Of a DNA stretch of 64,000 bases, positions 17,617 through 26,792 are shown in pieces. The translations under genes were made by a program, and so were the position numbers. Source of the DNA: Niastella soli. GTDB taxonomy: Bacteria; Bacteroidota; Bacteroidia; Chitinophagales; Chitinophagaceae. The DNA is taken from the NCBI RefSeq assembly GCF_017742245.1, contig NZ_JAGHKO010000010.1, forward strand, positions 124,001-188,000, written 5' to 3'. Under the pieces are notes generated by a model. The model saw nothing but the letters and a program-made list of their open reading frames with translations. It was not told where the DNA came from and made no database searches. Position 1 is the first letter of the stretch. Each line of letters begins with the position of its first letter.

Positions 17617-18104
17617 TAATAAAACGAATTCAATGTAATATCAAAAATGAGAATAGAGTTAGCCGGTATGATCACTTTCCCGCTATTATCTTTTATATCA
17701 TTGCTGCCATAAGCAAGTGTAGGCGGAATATACAGCTTCATATGACCGCCTTTTTTTATATATGGGAGGCCTTTTCTCATTCCTTCAATAGAAGAACCAA
17801 GGGTAAACGCAGTGGTGGACTGATCAAAAACATTGCCATTGGAGAGTTGGCCGGTATATGTCAATTCAACCTGGGTACAAAGACCGGCCACACCATTGCC
17901 ATCGCCAACCTTTAAGATCTCATAATAAAAACCACTGGAGTCTTTAAGCGCCGTTTGTATGTTATTGGAAGTAAGGTAATCCTTTACCGCCTGCTGTTCG
18001 TTGACGGGCGCCACAATATTTTGATCGCTATAGCCGCAACCAGACTCTTTTTTACAAGAATAAAAAAGCACAAAGCACAATAAACCCCAAACAAGATTTC
18101 TCAT
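17616..18104 (-). CDS. FKBP-type peptidyl-prolyl cis-trans isomerase lipoprotein
   Basis: Exported folding helper that isomerises Xaa-Pro bonds. The 162-residue form starts at 18104 (MRNLVWGLLCF) with a signal peptide and lipobox Cys17 (LFYSCKK), so it is lipid-anchored in the envelope. Residues about 75-160 form one FKBP domain, with VELTYTGQLSNGNVFDQS, the conserved GMRKGLPYIKKGG segment, IPPTLAYG and ILIFDITL. A longer frame starting at 18143 would place extra polar residues before the signal peptide and is rejected. The short N-terminal linker rather than an FKBP_N dimerisation domain resembles other small Bacteroidota lipoprotein FKBPs. Confidence 0.88.
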   Translation of the reverse strand: MRNLVWGLLCFVLFYSCKKESGCGYSDQNIVAPVNEQQAVKDYLTSNNIQTALKDSSGFYYEILKVGDGNGVAGLCTQVELTYTGQLSNGNVFDQSTTAFTLGSSIEGMRKGLPYIKKGGHMKLYIPPTLAYGSNDIKDNSGKVIIPANSILIFDITLNSFY

Positions 18105-18172
18105 CAGAAATTGATTTGTTTTGTTAACCCTGGTACAAGACAATGATTTAAAGATGATTGCTGCTTGTTTTT

Positions 18173-18221
18173 GGTTGCAGGTTACAGTTGAAAGTTCAAC
18201 GAACTGGGTTCATAGTTCAGA
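18173..18221. repeat. Degenerate heptamer array GTTNNNN (7 units)
   Basis: GGTTGCA, GGTTACA, GTTGAAA, GTTCAAC, GAACTGG, GTTCATA and GTTCAGA are strictly 7-bp spaced although only the GTT core is shared. It lies between the FKBP gene and a small membrane protein gene. Confidence 0.65.
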
Positions 18222-18238
18222 ATTGCCGCGTGGGGACC

Positions 18239-18266
18239 CATTGCCTATTGCCTATTGCCCAATGCC
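18239..18266. repeat. Heptamer array TATTGCC overlapping a gene 3' end
   Basis: CATTGCC, TATTGCC, TATTGCC and CAATGCC. On the complement these encode the last residues (GIGQ) and the TAG stop of the small membrane protein gene ending at 18252. Confidence 0.75.
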
Positions 18267-18584
18267 TTCTTCTTCCTTTTCCCTCGCCTTTAGTTCCAAA
18301 TAATGCTGCTCCCGCTGCTCCCATTGATGTCGTTTATAAAACACGGCCACAAACACCGCAATACATATTACAGCAATCATTAGTATGACCGGACTGCTTT
18401 GGCTATTTGCCACCATATTAGCGCGTGTATACCAGAATTTACCTGAAAATAATAAAATTAATACGGGAACCGCAAACAATAACCCGATGGGAAGTCCCAG
18501 CAACAGCTGTTTATTGATCTTCTTTTCGCGTAAGCGATTCGCCTCCCAGTACTCCAAAAACCGCTTTTCCTGTTCAGTAAGCAT
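18252..18584 (-). CDS. Small predicted inner-membrane protein, function unknown
   Basis: 110-residue protein not recognised as a named family. From the chosen start (MLTEQEKRFLEYWEANR at 18584) it has a charged amphipathic N terminus, then two transmembrane helices (about residues 30-48 and 65-83) separated by a short loop, and a basic then acidic coiled C terminus (RHQWEQREQHYLELKAREKEEE). Thirteen upstream codons are open but unlikely. The final four residues and stop are encoded by a heptamer array, so the natural C terminus may have been altered by repeat insertion. Confidence 0.65.
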   Translation of the reverse strand: MLTEQEKRFLEYWEANRLREKKINKQLLLGLPIGLLFAVPVLILLFSGKFWYTRANMVANSQSSPVILMIAVICIAVFVAVFYKRHQWEQREQHYLELKAREKEEEGIGQ

Positions 18585-18699
18585 GCATAATAAATTAATC
18601 CACAAACGAATAATACGTCCCACAAAAATAATACCTTCACCCGACCTGTTTGTAGCACAGGCAAAATATGATTAACTTACATAAAAAATCCTTAATCTC

Positions 18700-19713
18700 T
18701 TGAAAATTTCCGTTTTAGTGGCACAATATTTTTACCAGCACAGGGTATTAAACTTACCAGGTATAGGAAGCTTTTACCTGAGTGATGTGGTAGACGTGCA
18801 AACAATTGCGGATAAGAATTCGCGCGACCTTATTGAACACATTCATTTTGCACAGAAAGCCATTACCCGTCCTGATGAGCAACTCATTGAGTTCATACGC
18901 AAACACACAGGTAAAATAAGGCCGCTGGCAGAATCGGACCTGGAAACGTTTGTAGCAGATGGCAAGCTGATGCTCAACATAGGCAAGCCATTTCACATTG
19001 AAGGCATTGGTACTTTACATAAGAATAAAGAAGGCGTTTATGAGTTTACCCCAGGCCAGCCTGTTGTACAACGCCTGGAAGCACCAACACCACTCACGCC
19101 TCTTGACCAGCAGGACCCCGAAAGACCGCTTAAAAGAAAATCGGTTTTCGATGAAGACCCGCATGAAAGACGCAATTCATCTATCAGGCGTTTGGCTATA
19201 GGCATTGGACTGGTTGTAGGAATAGGCATTATTCTTTGGGGTGGTTACAGCCTGTTTTCTTCCAAAGTAAAAACAGAACCCGATTCGAACAATGCCGCTG
19301 CTACCAATGAGCCCGATTCACTACAAACATCTTCCTACCTGCATAATATCAACGATCCGCAAAAAGCGCCGAATGACGTTGCAAAGAAAGACAGCAATAT
19401 AACCGGGACGAATACTGGCGACACCGCTCAGCAAGCGGCTGTTGCGCCACCACATCCCACACCGGCAGCACCGGTTGTCACCGGCGCTTCCAGGACCTTT
19501 AAATATGTACTGCAAACAACCAAATTCCGGAAGACTGCCGAAGACATGTACGCCAATTTAAAGCCCAAAGTGGAATTGGAAACCGTTGATTCCACTCATT
19601 TCAGAATTGTTATGTCTTTGCCTGGTACCCCGGCCGATACGGCCCGGATCAGAGATTCTTTACACTTCTGGTACTGGGGTGCCCGCCGCGACAGAGTGGT
19701 TACTATAGAATAA
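18700..19713 (+). CDS. HU-like (CCDC81-type) and SPOR domain membrane protein
   Basis: 337-residue protein with an unusual architecture found in Bacteroidota. Residues about 1-115 look like two HU-CCDC81-type domains (FYQHRVLNLPGIGSFYL and FHIEGIGTLHKNKEG are the paired G-I-G-x-F/L strands). A single transmembrane helix follows at about 166-187, then a Ser/Asn/Thr-rich periplasmic linker and a C-terminal SPOR-like domain (about 250-337, TFKYVLQTTKFRKTAEDMY). SPOR domains bind denuded septal peptidoglycan, so a division-site role linking a cytoplasmic HU-like module to septal wall is plausible but unproven. The start is TTG at 18700: no in-frame ATG precedes the first conserved strand. It is probably co-transcribed with the cupin gene 7 bp downstream. 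Confidence 0.8.
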   Translation: MKISVLVAQYFYQHRVLNLPGIGSFYLSDVVDVQTIADKNSRDLIEHIHFAQKAITRPDEQLIEFIRKHTGKIRPLAESDLETFVADGKLMLNIGKPFHIEGIGTLHKNKEGVYEFTPGQPVVQRLEAPTPLTPLDQQDPERPLKRKSVFDEDPHERRNSSIRRLAIGIGLVVGIGIILWGGYSLFSSKVKTEPDSNNAAATNEPDSLQTSSYLHNINDPQKAPNDVAKKDSNITGTNTGDTAQQAAVAPPHPTPAAPVVTGASRTFKYVLQTTKFRKTAEDMYANLKPKVELETVDSTHFRIVMSLPGTPADTARIRDSLHFWYWGARRDRVVTIE

Positions 19714-19720
19714 TATAAAC

Positions 19721-20230
19721 ATGAACAAACGAACAGCTGAGTACTGGATCAATAAACTGCAACTGGCCAGCCATATTGAAGGGGGCGCTTTTAGGGAAAT
19801 ATACCGCTCGCCGATTTTGGCACCTTTGCCGGCCCTCCCCACAGGCTTTCCTTCCGACCGTTCCTTCTGTACCAGCATTTACTTTTTATTGCAACAGCAT
19901 CAGTTCTCGGCTTTTCACAAAATAAAAAGCGATGAAGTGTGGCATTTCTATTATGGAGATGCCCTCATCGTTTATGAAATAGATCAACAAGGACAACTGA
20001 TAGAACACCGTCTTGGCTGCGATCCTGAAAACAATGAAAGCTTTCAATGCGTAATAGCCGCCGGTAACTGGTTTGCCGCCCGTCTGGCGCCCGGCAGCGA
20101 ATATGCCCTGGTGGGTTGTACCGTAAGTCCCGGGTTCGACTTTGAAGATTTTGAACTGGCCAATCAACAGGAGTTGATCGCTACCTACCCTGCCCATAAA
20201 GCCTTAATACAAGCGCTTACGATCAATTGA
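19721..20230 (+). CDS. Cupin superfamily protein (DUF985/Cupin_5)
   Basis: 169-residue single-domain beta-barrel. It shows the Cupin_5 features: AEYWINKLQLASHIEGGAF at the start, then TSIYFLL, FHKIKSDEVWHFYYGDAL with potential metal-binding His, and LVGCTVSPGFDFEDFELA near the end. Family members have no firmly established reaction; sugar-phosphate or small-molecule binding has been suggested. It lies 7 bp after the SPOR gene, so co-transcription is likely, though a functional link is not evident. Confidence 0.88.
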   Translation: MNKRTAEYWINKLQLASHIEGGAFREIYRSPILAPLPALPTGFPSDRSFCTSIYFLLQQHQFSAFHKIKSDEVWHFYYGDALIVYEIDQQGQLIEHRLGCDPENNESFQCVIAAGNWFAARLAPGSEYALVGCTVSPGFDFEDFELANQQELIATYPAHKALIQALTIN

Positions 20231-20277
20231 TCTCTTTCAGGAGCGTCCACCCCTTTGATTTAAACATGTAAGCCGCT

Positions 20278-21543
20278 TTAATAAATTACACCCGCTTTCA
20301 TCACCAACTTTACTTTTCGCAGCAGTGAAATATTACTGGTGGGGTCGCCTTCCACTACCAAAAGATCAGCTGGTAACCCTGTTTTAATTCTTCCGGCTTT
20401 ATTACTTAGATTGAATACATCGGCATTTACAGACGTAGCCGAACGCAACACATCGATTGGCTTCATACCATAGGCCACCATCAATTCCATTTCGCGGGCA
20501 TTATCACCGTGCGGGAATACGCCCACATCGCCGCCCATACAAATGGTAACGCCGGCGGCTAATGCGGCCGCAAAACTTTTACGTTTGATTTGAACCCGCT
20601 CCGGTTCTTCTCCGCTTCCCCTCACCCAGCCCTTATATTGCGATATAGCGTCTCCAGCAGCTACAGTAGGACATAAGGCAATGCCTTTTTCCTTCATCAG
20701 TTTAAATAGCTCAGAGGTACCCTGGTCGCCATGTTCAATGGTGTTTACCCCGGCCAGAATGGCCAACCGCATGGCTTCAGCCGAAGCCGCATGTACTACT
20801 ACCTGGCGGCCGCTGCTGCGGGTAATTTCCACCGCCAGCGTCAATTCGGCCAGGGTAAAAGTAGGCCTGGCTTCCTCGTTAGGCCCCCAACGGTAATCGG
20901 CGTACAATTTTATAACATCGGCTCCTTTGCTGATCTGGGTGCGGATCTCTTTTTCCAGTTCTGCCGCATTCCCCACTTCGGCCGCTCCTTTGGGATAGTC
21001 CACATCGGCAGAAGCTGATTTTGGCCCATAACTACCGGCAGCAACAATGGCACGGGTAGCTACCAGCATATGTGGACCAGGAACTACGCCTTTTTCAATG
21101 GCTGTTTTCAAGCCGGTATCATCATACCCGGCTCCTTCGGTCCCCAGGTCGCGAACGGTAGTAAAACCAGCCAGTAAGGTGGCCCGGGCATGGGTAACAG
21201 CACGGGCGGTACGCTCGGCGCGGGATTCTTTCAGCACCTGATCATCCCAGGAAGTTTCGTTATAAGGGTGCAAGAATAAATGGCTGTGCCCTTCAATCAA
21301 TCCTGGTAACAGGGTACAATTTTTTAACTTAATTACCCGGGCAATGGCGGGCGCTTTGAGCTGAGGGCCGGTCGATTCAATAACCCCGTTTTTTACCAGC
21401 ACCTGCCAGCCTTCGTGCAGCTGTTCCCCATCGAATACCCTGTCCGGTTGTAGTAAGTAAAGGGTATCCTGTGCGTGTACGCGATTGGTAACCAGCATGG
21501 TTATAGACAACAGCAGGGAGGCGATAATAAAGCGGGTGCGCAT
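20278..21543 (-). CDS. Exported amidohydrolase-superfamily metal-dependent hydrolase
   Basis: 421-residue protein with an N-terminal signal peptide (MRTRFIIASLLLSITMLV), predicted periplasmic. It has the amidohydrolase TIM-barrel signature: EGHSHLF as the HxH strand, DVIKLYADY as the likely carbamylated-Lys strand, VVHAAS and NTIEHGD as the two further metal His, and MGGDVG as the catalytic Asp. This subtype resembles imidazolonepropionase-like and Xaa-Pro dipeptidase-like (prolidase-type) enzymes of Bacteroidota. The substrate is unknown. It converges with the cupin gene, from which it is separated by about 47 bp. Confidence 0.88.
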   Translation of the reverse strand: MRTRFIIASLLLSITMLVTNRVHAQDTLYLLQPDRVFDGEQLHEGWQVLVKNGVIESTGPQLKAPAIARVIKLKNCTLLPGLIEGHSHLFLHPYNETSWDDQVLKESRAERTARAVTHARATLLAGFTTVRDLGTEGAGYDDTGLKTAIEKGVVPGPHMLVATRAIVAAGSYGPKSASADVDYPKGAAEVGNAAELEKEIRTQISKGADVIKLYADYRWGPNEEARPTFTLAELTLAVEITRSSGRQVVVHAASAEAMRLAILAGVNTIEHGDQGTSELFKLMKEKGIALCPTVAAGDAISQYKGWVRGSGEEPERVQIKRKSFAAALAAGVTICMGGDVGVFPHGDNAREMELMVAYGMKPIDVLRSATSVNADVFNLSNKAGRIKTGLPADLLVVEGDPTSNISLLRKVKLVMKAGVIY

Positions 21544-21746
21544 AGCTAAGGTCTGTTATAATGGCAATTTCACATCTCTGGGGTTATTAAAACAATGAAC
21601 TTATTAACATTCGTACGTTCCAGACAACTAATTAAAACATTCCGGCGTCTTACCAATACTGCCGAGCTCCCTTTTTAACCCGTTTTAGATCCGTGATGAG
21701 TAATCTTTGAGACCACAAAAGACTCAAACTATTACTCCCAGGCAAG

Positions 21747-21771
21747 GGAGGTCCGCCAGTGGCGGATCCCC
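21747..21771. repeat. GTCCGCCA-N-TGGCGGAT hairpin
   Basis: Inverted repeat GTCCGCCA / TGGCGGAT with a 1-bp centre, just downstream (on the minus strand) of a small lipoprotein gene. There is no adjacent T tract. Close relatives occur at 48495-48515 and 58970-58984, suggesting a dispersed palindromic element rather than a simple terminator. Confidence 0.65.
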
Positions 21772-21779
21772 TTTATTTT

Positions 21780-22145
21780 TTACAGATGTTCCATATAAAG
21801 AATAAGCACTGTCTCTGTGGTGCCATTAGTAATAGGAACATTTGCCGTATTGAAATGGACGACGTAACTAAGATTGTAAGCCTGATTAACAAGATCGTTG
21901 TCGAAGTAAATATATCCATTCGAAAAATGCCAGACGATCCCCTGCCTAACAGGGTACGGTATTGAAAAAGGAGTATTGATCTGGACCGGAATGATCCGCT
22001 TCACTCCATTTGATTGAATAAATGCTTGTAATTCGTTTGCAGTCAGTTCCGCCTGGGTAGGACTAGCCTTTTCTTTTTTGCATGAAGTAAAACTTACTAC
22101 GGAAAGGCAAAGGAACAAAGTTGAAAAAAGGACCATTCTTTTCAT
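21780..22145 (-). CDS. Small lipoprotein, function unknown
   Basis: 121-residue protein with signal peptide and lipobox Cys22 (FTSCKKEK). The mature part starts with an Ala/Glu-rich helix (TQAELTANELQAFIQSNG). It continues as a compact beta-rich domain of about 75 residues with many aromatic residues, a pattern reminiscent of small FKBP-like or immunoglobulin-like folds, but no family is recognised. It stands alone, close to a palindromic element. Confidence 0.7.
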   Translation of the reverse strand: MKRMVLFSTLFLCLSVVSFTSCKKEKASPTQAELTANELQAFIQSNGVKRIIPVQINTPFSIPYPVRQGIVWHFSNGYIYFDNDLVNQAYNLSYVVHFNTANVPITNGTTETVLILYMEHL

Positions 22146-22380
22146 AGATCGAAGTTTGTTACAAACCTCGTGAAAGTTGACTATCAGGCATCTTTACCTC
22201 AGCTGTTTTAACAATCTTCTATCGTAATTTAATGCCTGTTTAATTACTTATTTAGGGTATTTGTTTGGGTTATTAGTTATACCCGTCAGCTGTTGGATAC
22301 AGTTATGTTCACTTGCGCTGCGCCCTCTTCAACGTTCAAACTTCAGTACCTGCCATACAGAAGCCACAATCTTCTGGACA

Positions 22381-22482
22381 TCACAGGGACCTAACAAGAA
22401 CCTAACAAGGACCTCACAAGGACCTCACAGGGACCTCACAAGGAGTTTGTCCCTACCAGGTCCCTGTTACGTTCCTGTTATA
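22381..22482. repeat. 11-bp tandem repeat with an inverted arm
   Basis: Five units of 11 bp (GACCTAACAAG, AACCTAACAAG, GACCTCACAAG, GACCTCACAGG, GACCTCACAAG) occupy 22388-22442, preceded by a partial unit. About 15 bp further on, 22458-22482 contains two units in reverse orientation (complement: ATAACAGGAAC, GTAACAGGGACCT), so the block can form a long hairpin. It lies about 75 bp before a DUF6266 gene in a 411 bp gap that holds no other feature. Confidence 0.85.
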
Positions 22483-22556
22483 ACCTTAATAGTTACGTGC
22501 TTTTTTGGAAACATTCAAAAAATTCAGTATATTACATGTAATCAAAAACCTTATCC

Positions 22557-23192
22557 ATGGCTAGACTTAAACACGGTATAAATGGTCCGTTTGCAGGTAA
22601 AGTTGGCACCGTTATCGGTGCAACCTGGAAAGGAATACCATATATGCGCTCATTACCACGCAAAAGAACGTCACTACCTTCGGCCGGAGAGTTGGCAACC
22701 CGAAAAAAATGGGCCATCTCCCAGCATTGGCTGAAGCCTGTAACAGACTTTGTTAGAATTGGCTTTAAAGGCTATAGTGCTAAATCGGAGGGATTTGTTG
22801 CCGCCAAGTCGTATTTGCTTAAAAATGCTTTAGAAGGGGAAGGAGAAAACCTGTTTATTAATCCGGCCAAAATGAAGTTGAGCTGGGGTGATCTGTCATT
22901 GCCCAACAATTTACAAATGACCAGGTTAGCAGGAAAATTGCTCCAGTTTACCTGGGACCCAAAATTTTCAGACGATATTTCTCATGGCGGAGACCAGATC
23001 ATGATGCTGGCCTATAATGTTGAAAAAGAAAAAGTAAAAGAAAAGCTGTATGGCCAAATAAGACAACATGGGTCTGATATATTGAACATCGATACCAGCA
23101 AAACCGGTACGTTCCATATATACGTAGCCTTTGTTGCGCATGATCGAAGCCGCCAGTCGGAAAGTGTATACATGGGCACCGTTGAAATATAA
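22557..23192 (+). CDS. DUF6266 family protein
   Basis: 211-residue soluble protein of unknown function with the hallmark N terminus of the DUF6266 family: MARLKHGINGPFAGKVGTVI, continuing with GATWKGIPYMRSLP. A central helical segment with GFKGYSAKSEGFVAAKSYLL and a beta-rich C-terminal half follow. There is no signal peptide, membrane helix or catalytic motif. Family members are frequent, often multi-copy, in Bacteroidota and are of unknown role. It is preceded by a striking 11-bp inverted tandem repeat that may belong to its leader. Confidence 0.82.
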   Translation: MARLKHGINGPFAGKVGTVIGATWKGIPYMRSLPRKRTSLPSAGELATRKKWAISQHWLKPVTDFVRIGFKGYSAKSEGFVAAKSYLLKNALEGEGENLFINPAKMKLSWGDLSLPNNLQMTRLAGKLLQFTWDPKFSDDISHGGDQIMMLAYNVEKEKVKEKLYGQIRQHGSDILNIDTSKTGTFHIYVAFVAHDRSRQSESVYMGTVEI

Positions 23193-23201
23193 TGTCTCCC
23201 T

Positions 23202-23843
23202 TTAGGGATTGGGCGTTGCCAATAACTCATTATATTTCTTCACTACCAGCGCATAATCTTCGGGGGTATGCATTTTCAGTTGCTGCGCTGTTATAAACGC
23301 GGCAATCGGTTCCTTTTTATCACCGAACTTTGCAGGCAGTTCGTTTCTTTCGTCGGGTAAAAGCGTCATGGTGCCGTTTTGCAGCAGGTAATAATAATCT
23401 GCCTCTTCCATGCGGCGGTTTACGCGGCCGTTTGAAACGATCTGCTTTTCTTCTATGATATTGCGGGCAGGCAGCCTGAGTAAAGTGGCTTTACCCTGTA
23501 CCTGAATCTGGAAGTAAGTGTTTTCGGAAGTTTTCTCGGTAGCAGGAAATCCGCGGCGAAAAATGAGGGAGTCTTTCTTTTTGGGGTACATTACAAATTC
23601 CTGTACTTTGCTTTCTGCGGCAAAGGCACTGCCATTGAACTCTAAGATCAGGACGTTCTTCAGGCAATCGAATTTCAGTTTAAACTGGGTCACTGTTCTT
23701 CCGCTGGTAAACCGCACTACCCCATCGCACCATTCTTTGAATAAATAAGGATTTCCGGTAATAGAATTAAGATCGTCTTCTTTAGTGGCTTGACCAAGGG
23801 CGCACTGGCACAGCAACAGCAAACACCAGGCAATGTGCTTCAT
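23202..23843 (-). CDS. Exported protein of unknown function
   Basis: 213 residues from the start at 23843 (MKHIAWCLLLLCQCALGQ), which gives a clear signal peptide. Upstream codons to 23918 are open but are encoded by GTGAAAC heptamers and are rejected. The mature protein is mixed alpha/beta with a Lys/Glu-rich central region (EFVMYPKKKDSLIFRRGFP) and a C-terminal ALVVKKYNELL helix. No family is recognised. It converges with the DUF6266 gene, with 9 bp between stops. Confidence 0.7.
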   Translation of the reverse strand: MKHIAWCLLLLCQCALGQATKEDDLNSITGNPYLFKEWCDGVVRFTSGRTVTQFKLKFDCLKNVLILEFNGSAFAAESKVQEFVMYPKKKDSLIFRRGFPATEKTSENTYFQIQVQGKATLLRLPARNIIEEKQIVSNGRVNRRMEEADYYYLLQNGTMTLLPDERNELPAKFGDKKEPIAAFITAQQLKMHTPEDYALVVKKYNELLATPNP

Positions 23844-23887
23844 GATGGCAAATTTGATTGGGTATAAGGTACGAAGAATTTTCGAGT

Positions 23888-23922
23888 CGTGAAACGTGAA
23901 ACGGAAAACGTGAAACATGAAA
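23888..23922. repeat. Heptamer array CGTGAAA (5 units)
   Basis: CGTGAAA, CGTGAAA, CGGAAAA, CGTGAAA and CATGAAA lie in the leader of the preceding minus-strand gene. The complementary word TTTCACG recurs at 44194-44207 and 44244-44250. Confidence 0.8.
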
Positions 23923-24096
23923 AGATTTCAGAAATTCGGGCCTCGCTTCTGAATTTGACAATAGTGATCCCATTCCCCATTGACCAAAAATTACCATAAT
24001 TTCCTGGTGTCTGTAAGCTCCAAATGACCGTGAAAGATATCGGTAGAAAGTGTAAATAGCAACAGGATACTCCGATTTCACCGGTGGTAAGTAGAT

Positions 24097-24130
24097 AAAA
24101 AAATCCCGCCGGGGATGATCGCGGCGGGAT
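24097..24130 (-). terminator. Terminator of the TapB-like gene
   Basis: ATCCCGCC (24103-24110) pairs with GGCGGGAT (24123-24130). On the minus strand the stem is followed by a run of T residues. Confidence 0.85.
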
Positions 24131-24158
24131 GTTAAGCTAAAGCTTATATGTTATGAAT

Positions 24159-24968
24159 TTATTTTTTAACGCTGATCAATTCAATTGATACTTCTCCGGA
24201 GACCTTTCGCTTATCAAGGAACAGTTCTGTTTCCATTTTTACCAATCCAACTTCGGTATTATAACGCATTCTGTATTTAATTAAAAAAGGCATGTCGTTG
24301 TACTTGAAATCACAGTCAACACCAATAATATAACAATCGAAGGTACCTGCAGGTGTAGTCACTTTTTCCTTACCCGTTACTTTAATATCCTTAATATTGA
24401 ACACCGTCTCTTCCACTTTAATCCAGACACCTGTTTCTCCCTCTAGCTTTTTCGAACTTTTGGTTCCCCAAGGAGAAGAGCCAGCTGTTGTCACCGTCAT
24501 TTTAACCTGTTCAGTAGCTGCCGATAATTCGGTAACACCATCCAACGCGAGGGGGAAGATATAATTCGCCTTTGGATCGATAGGCGCAATTGCAGTATGG
24601 AATAAATGTCTTTTTATGATTGAAGTAAAGGCATCATTGAACCAGGTCGTATCTGCACCATAAAAATCGAATGGGATAAAGATGTTCTTTCCATCACATT
24701 GCAACCGGATGGTTTTCTCATAATGGTCATTTTGTTCATCTTTTATTCCAAAGCCTTTTTTTACGATCGTGCTGAACACACTACCCGCACTATCGGTAAC
24801 ATCGGCCACCTCGAACACCATCCTCAGTGCTTGTTTGTGACTGTAAGCCGCATTGTAGGCCATATACTCCAGTTGGGCGCCTTTTTTCATCAGGGCATGG
24901 CTACCCGCCGTTTGACCATTCGAATTAGTAACGCAAATAACAAGAACAAGGGCAAATAAAAATCTCAT
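24159..24968 (-). CDS. Exported TapB-like/DUF3108-like protein
   Basis: 269-residue protein with signal peptide (MRFLFALVLVICVTNSNGQ). The body is a long curved beta-sheet type sequence. The segments GKEKVTTPAGTFDCYIIGVD and YRMRYNTEVGLVKMET are typical of the TapB/DUF3108-like families, where a Pro-Ala-Gly-Thr-Phe turn is the most conserved element. It is probably periplasmic. The role is unknown. It is monocistronic with its own terminator. Confidence 0.75.
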   Translation of the reverse strand: MRFLFALVLVICVTNSNGQTAGSHALMKKGAQLEYMAYNAAYSHKQALRMVFEVADVTDSAGSVFSTIVKKGFGIKDEQNDHYEKTIRLQCDGKNIFIPFDFYGADTTWFNDAFTSIIKRHLFHTAIAPIDPKANYIFPLALDGVTELSAATEQVKMTVTTAGSSPWGTKSSKKLEGETGVWIKVEETVFNIKDIKVTGKEKVTTPAGTFDCYIIGVDCDFKYNDMPFLIKYRMRYNTEVGLVKMETELFLDKRKVSGEVSIELISVKK

Positions 24969-25047
24969 GGATCGGAATTTGGCACAAGATATCAGTAGAA
25001 CCTGTAAATAACAACAGGTAATCCGCCTCCGATAAGCTATGACGGAT

Positions 25048-25083
25048 AAAAAAAATCCCCCTCCCGGCTAAGCCGGGAGAGGG
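25048..25083 (-). terminator. Terminator of groES-groEL
   Basis: CCCTCCCGGCT and AGCCGGGAGAGG flank a very short loop. On the minus strand a T-rich tract follows, about 65 bp beyond the groEL stop. Confidence 0.85.
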
Positions 25084-25148
25084 ACATTATCGCGAAGTAA
25101 GTATCGAAGGTATTTTCGTACCTCCTGCTTCTTACATCATATTTTGGA

Positions 25149-26786
25149 TTAATAATCCATGCCACCCATACCAGGAGCGCCACCGCCATGTACATGGGGT
25201 TCTTCTTTCTTAGGTTTGTCGGCAATTACGCACTCAGTGGTAAGAACCATACCTGAAATAGAAGCAGCGTTTTCCAAAGCAATACGGGTAACTTTAGTAG
25301 GATCGATTACACCAGCGCGGAGCAGGTTTTCGTATTTCTCTGTACGTGCATTGAAACCGTAATCGTTCTCACCTTCTTTTACTTTTTGTACTACAATGCT
25401 ACCTTCAATACCGCAGTTGGCAACAATTTGACGCAGCGGCTCTTCAATAGCGCGTTTTACAATAGCAATACCGGTGTTCTCGTCTTCGTTCAAACCTTTC
25501 AGTTTGTTTAAACCAGCGATAGCACGGATGTAAGCTACACCACCACCAGGCACGATACCTTCTTCAACGGCAGCGCGGGTTGCATGCAGTGCATCATCAA
25601 CGCGGTCTTTTTTCTCTTTCATTTCAACTTCAGTAGCAGCACCTACATACAGTACAGCCACACCACCGCTTAATTTAGCCAGGCGCTCTTGTAATTTTTC
25701 TTTATCGTAATCAGAAGTAGTTACTTCGATTTGCGCTTTGATCTGGTTTACGCGGGCGTTGATATCGTCTTTTTTACCTTTACCACCTACGATGGTAGTA
25801 TTGTCTTTATCGATAGTGATAGAAGCAGCCTGTCCTAAGTAAGTCAGGTCGGCACCTTCCAGTTTGTAACCTTGCTCTTCGCTGATAACGATACCTTTGG
25901 TAAGGATAGCGATATCCTGCAGCATTTCTTTACGACGGTCGCCAAAGCCAGGAGCTTTAACAGCAGCCACTTTCAGGGTACCACGCAGTTTGTTAACTAC
26001 CAGGGTAGCCAGTGCTTCGCCTTCCAGTTCTTCTGCAATGATCAGTAAAGGACGGCCGCTTTGAGCTACCTTTTCCAGAATGTGCAGAATATCTTTCATC
26101 GCGCTGATCTTTTTGTCGTAGATCAGGATGTATGGATTATCCAGTTCAGCCTGCATTTTTTCGCTGTTGGTAACGAAGTAAGCTGAAGTGTAACCACGGT
26201 CAAATTGCATACCTTCTACTACATCAACAGTAGTATCGGTACCTTTAGCTTCTTCTACAGTGATAACACCTTCTTTACCTACTTTAGAGAAAGCTTCAGC
26301 GATGAGTTTACCGATAGCTTCGTCGTTGTTGGCAGAGATAGAAGCCACTTGTTGGATCTTTTTGCTATCGATACCAACAGGTGATGACTGACCTTGCAGG
26401 TTTTCGATAACTGCTTCAACAGCTTTATCGATACCGCGTTTCAGGTCCATTGGGTTAGCACCAGCAGCTACGTTCTTTAAACCTTCGCTGATGATGGATT
26501 GTGCCAGAACGGTAGCAGTAGTAGTACCATCACCTGCAATATCAGCAGTTTTAGAAGCTACTTCTTTAACCATCTGAGCACCCATATTTTCAATGGGATC
26601 TTCCAGTTCAATTTCTTTTGCTACAGTAACACCATCTTTTGTTACAGCAGGAGCACCGAATTTTTTCTCCAGTACTACGTTACGGCCTTTAGGACCTAAA
26701 GTTACCTTTACAGCATTGGCCAGAGCATCAACACCCTTTTTCATTCTATTGCGGGCCTCGATATCGAAGAAAAGTTGTTTTGCCAT
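25149..26786 (-). CDS. groL: Chaperonin GroEL (60 kDa)
   Basis: ATP-driven double-ring chaperonin subunit that folds cytoplasmic proteins with GroES. The 545-residue product carries the ATP-site signature [12 protein letters not shown], the conserved [12 protein letters not shown] block and a short Gly/Met tail ([12 protein letters not shown]). Length is normal. It lies 57 bp downstream of groES, the usual operon order, and is followed by a strong terminator. Codon use is strongly biased compared with neighbours (few rare codons), as expected for a highly expressed gene. No CIRCE-type inverted repeat was found upstream. Confidence 0.99.
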   Translation of the reverse strand: MAKQLFFDIEARNRMKKGVDALANAVKVTLGPKGRNVVLEKKFGAPAVTKDGVTVAKEIELEDPIENMGAQMVKEVASKTADIAGDGTTTATVLAQSIISEGLKNVAAGANPMDLKRGIDKAVEAVIENLQGQSSPVGIDSKKIQQVASISANNDEAIGKLIAEAFSKVGKEGVITVEEAKGTDTTVDVVEGMQFDRGYTSAYFVTNSEKMQAELDNPYILIYDKKISAMKDILHILEKVAQSGRPLLIIAEELEGEALATLVVNKLRGTLKVAAVKAPGFGDRRKEMLQDIAILTKGIVISEEQGYKLEGADLTYLGQAASITIDKDNTTIVGGKGKKDDINARVNQIKAQIEVTTSDYDKEKLQERLAKLSGGVAVLYVGAATEVEMKEKKDRVDDALHATRAAVEEGIVPGGGVAYIRAIAGLNKLKGLNEDENTGIAIVKRAIEEPLRQIVANCGIEGSIVVQKVKEGENDYGFNARTEKYENLLRAGVIDPTKVTRIALENAASISGMVLTTECVIADKPKKEEPHVHGGGAPGMGGMDY

Positions 26787-26792
26787 ATTATA

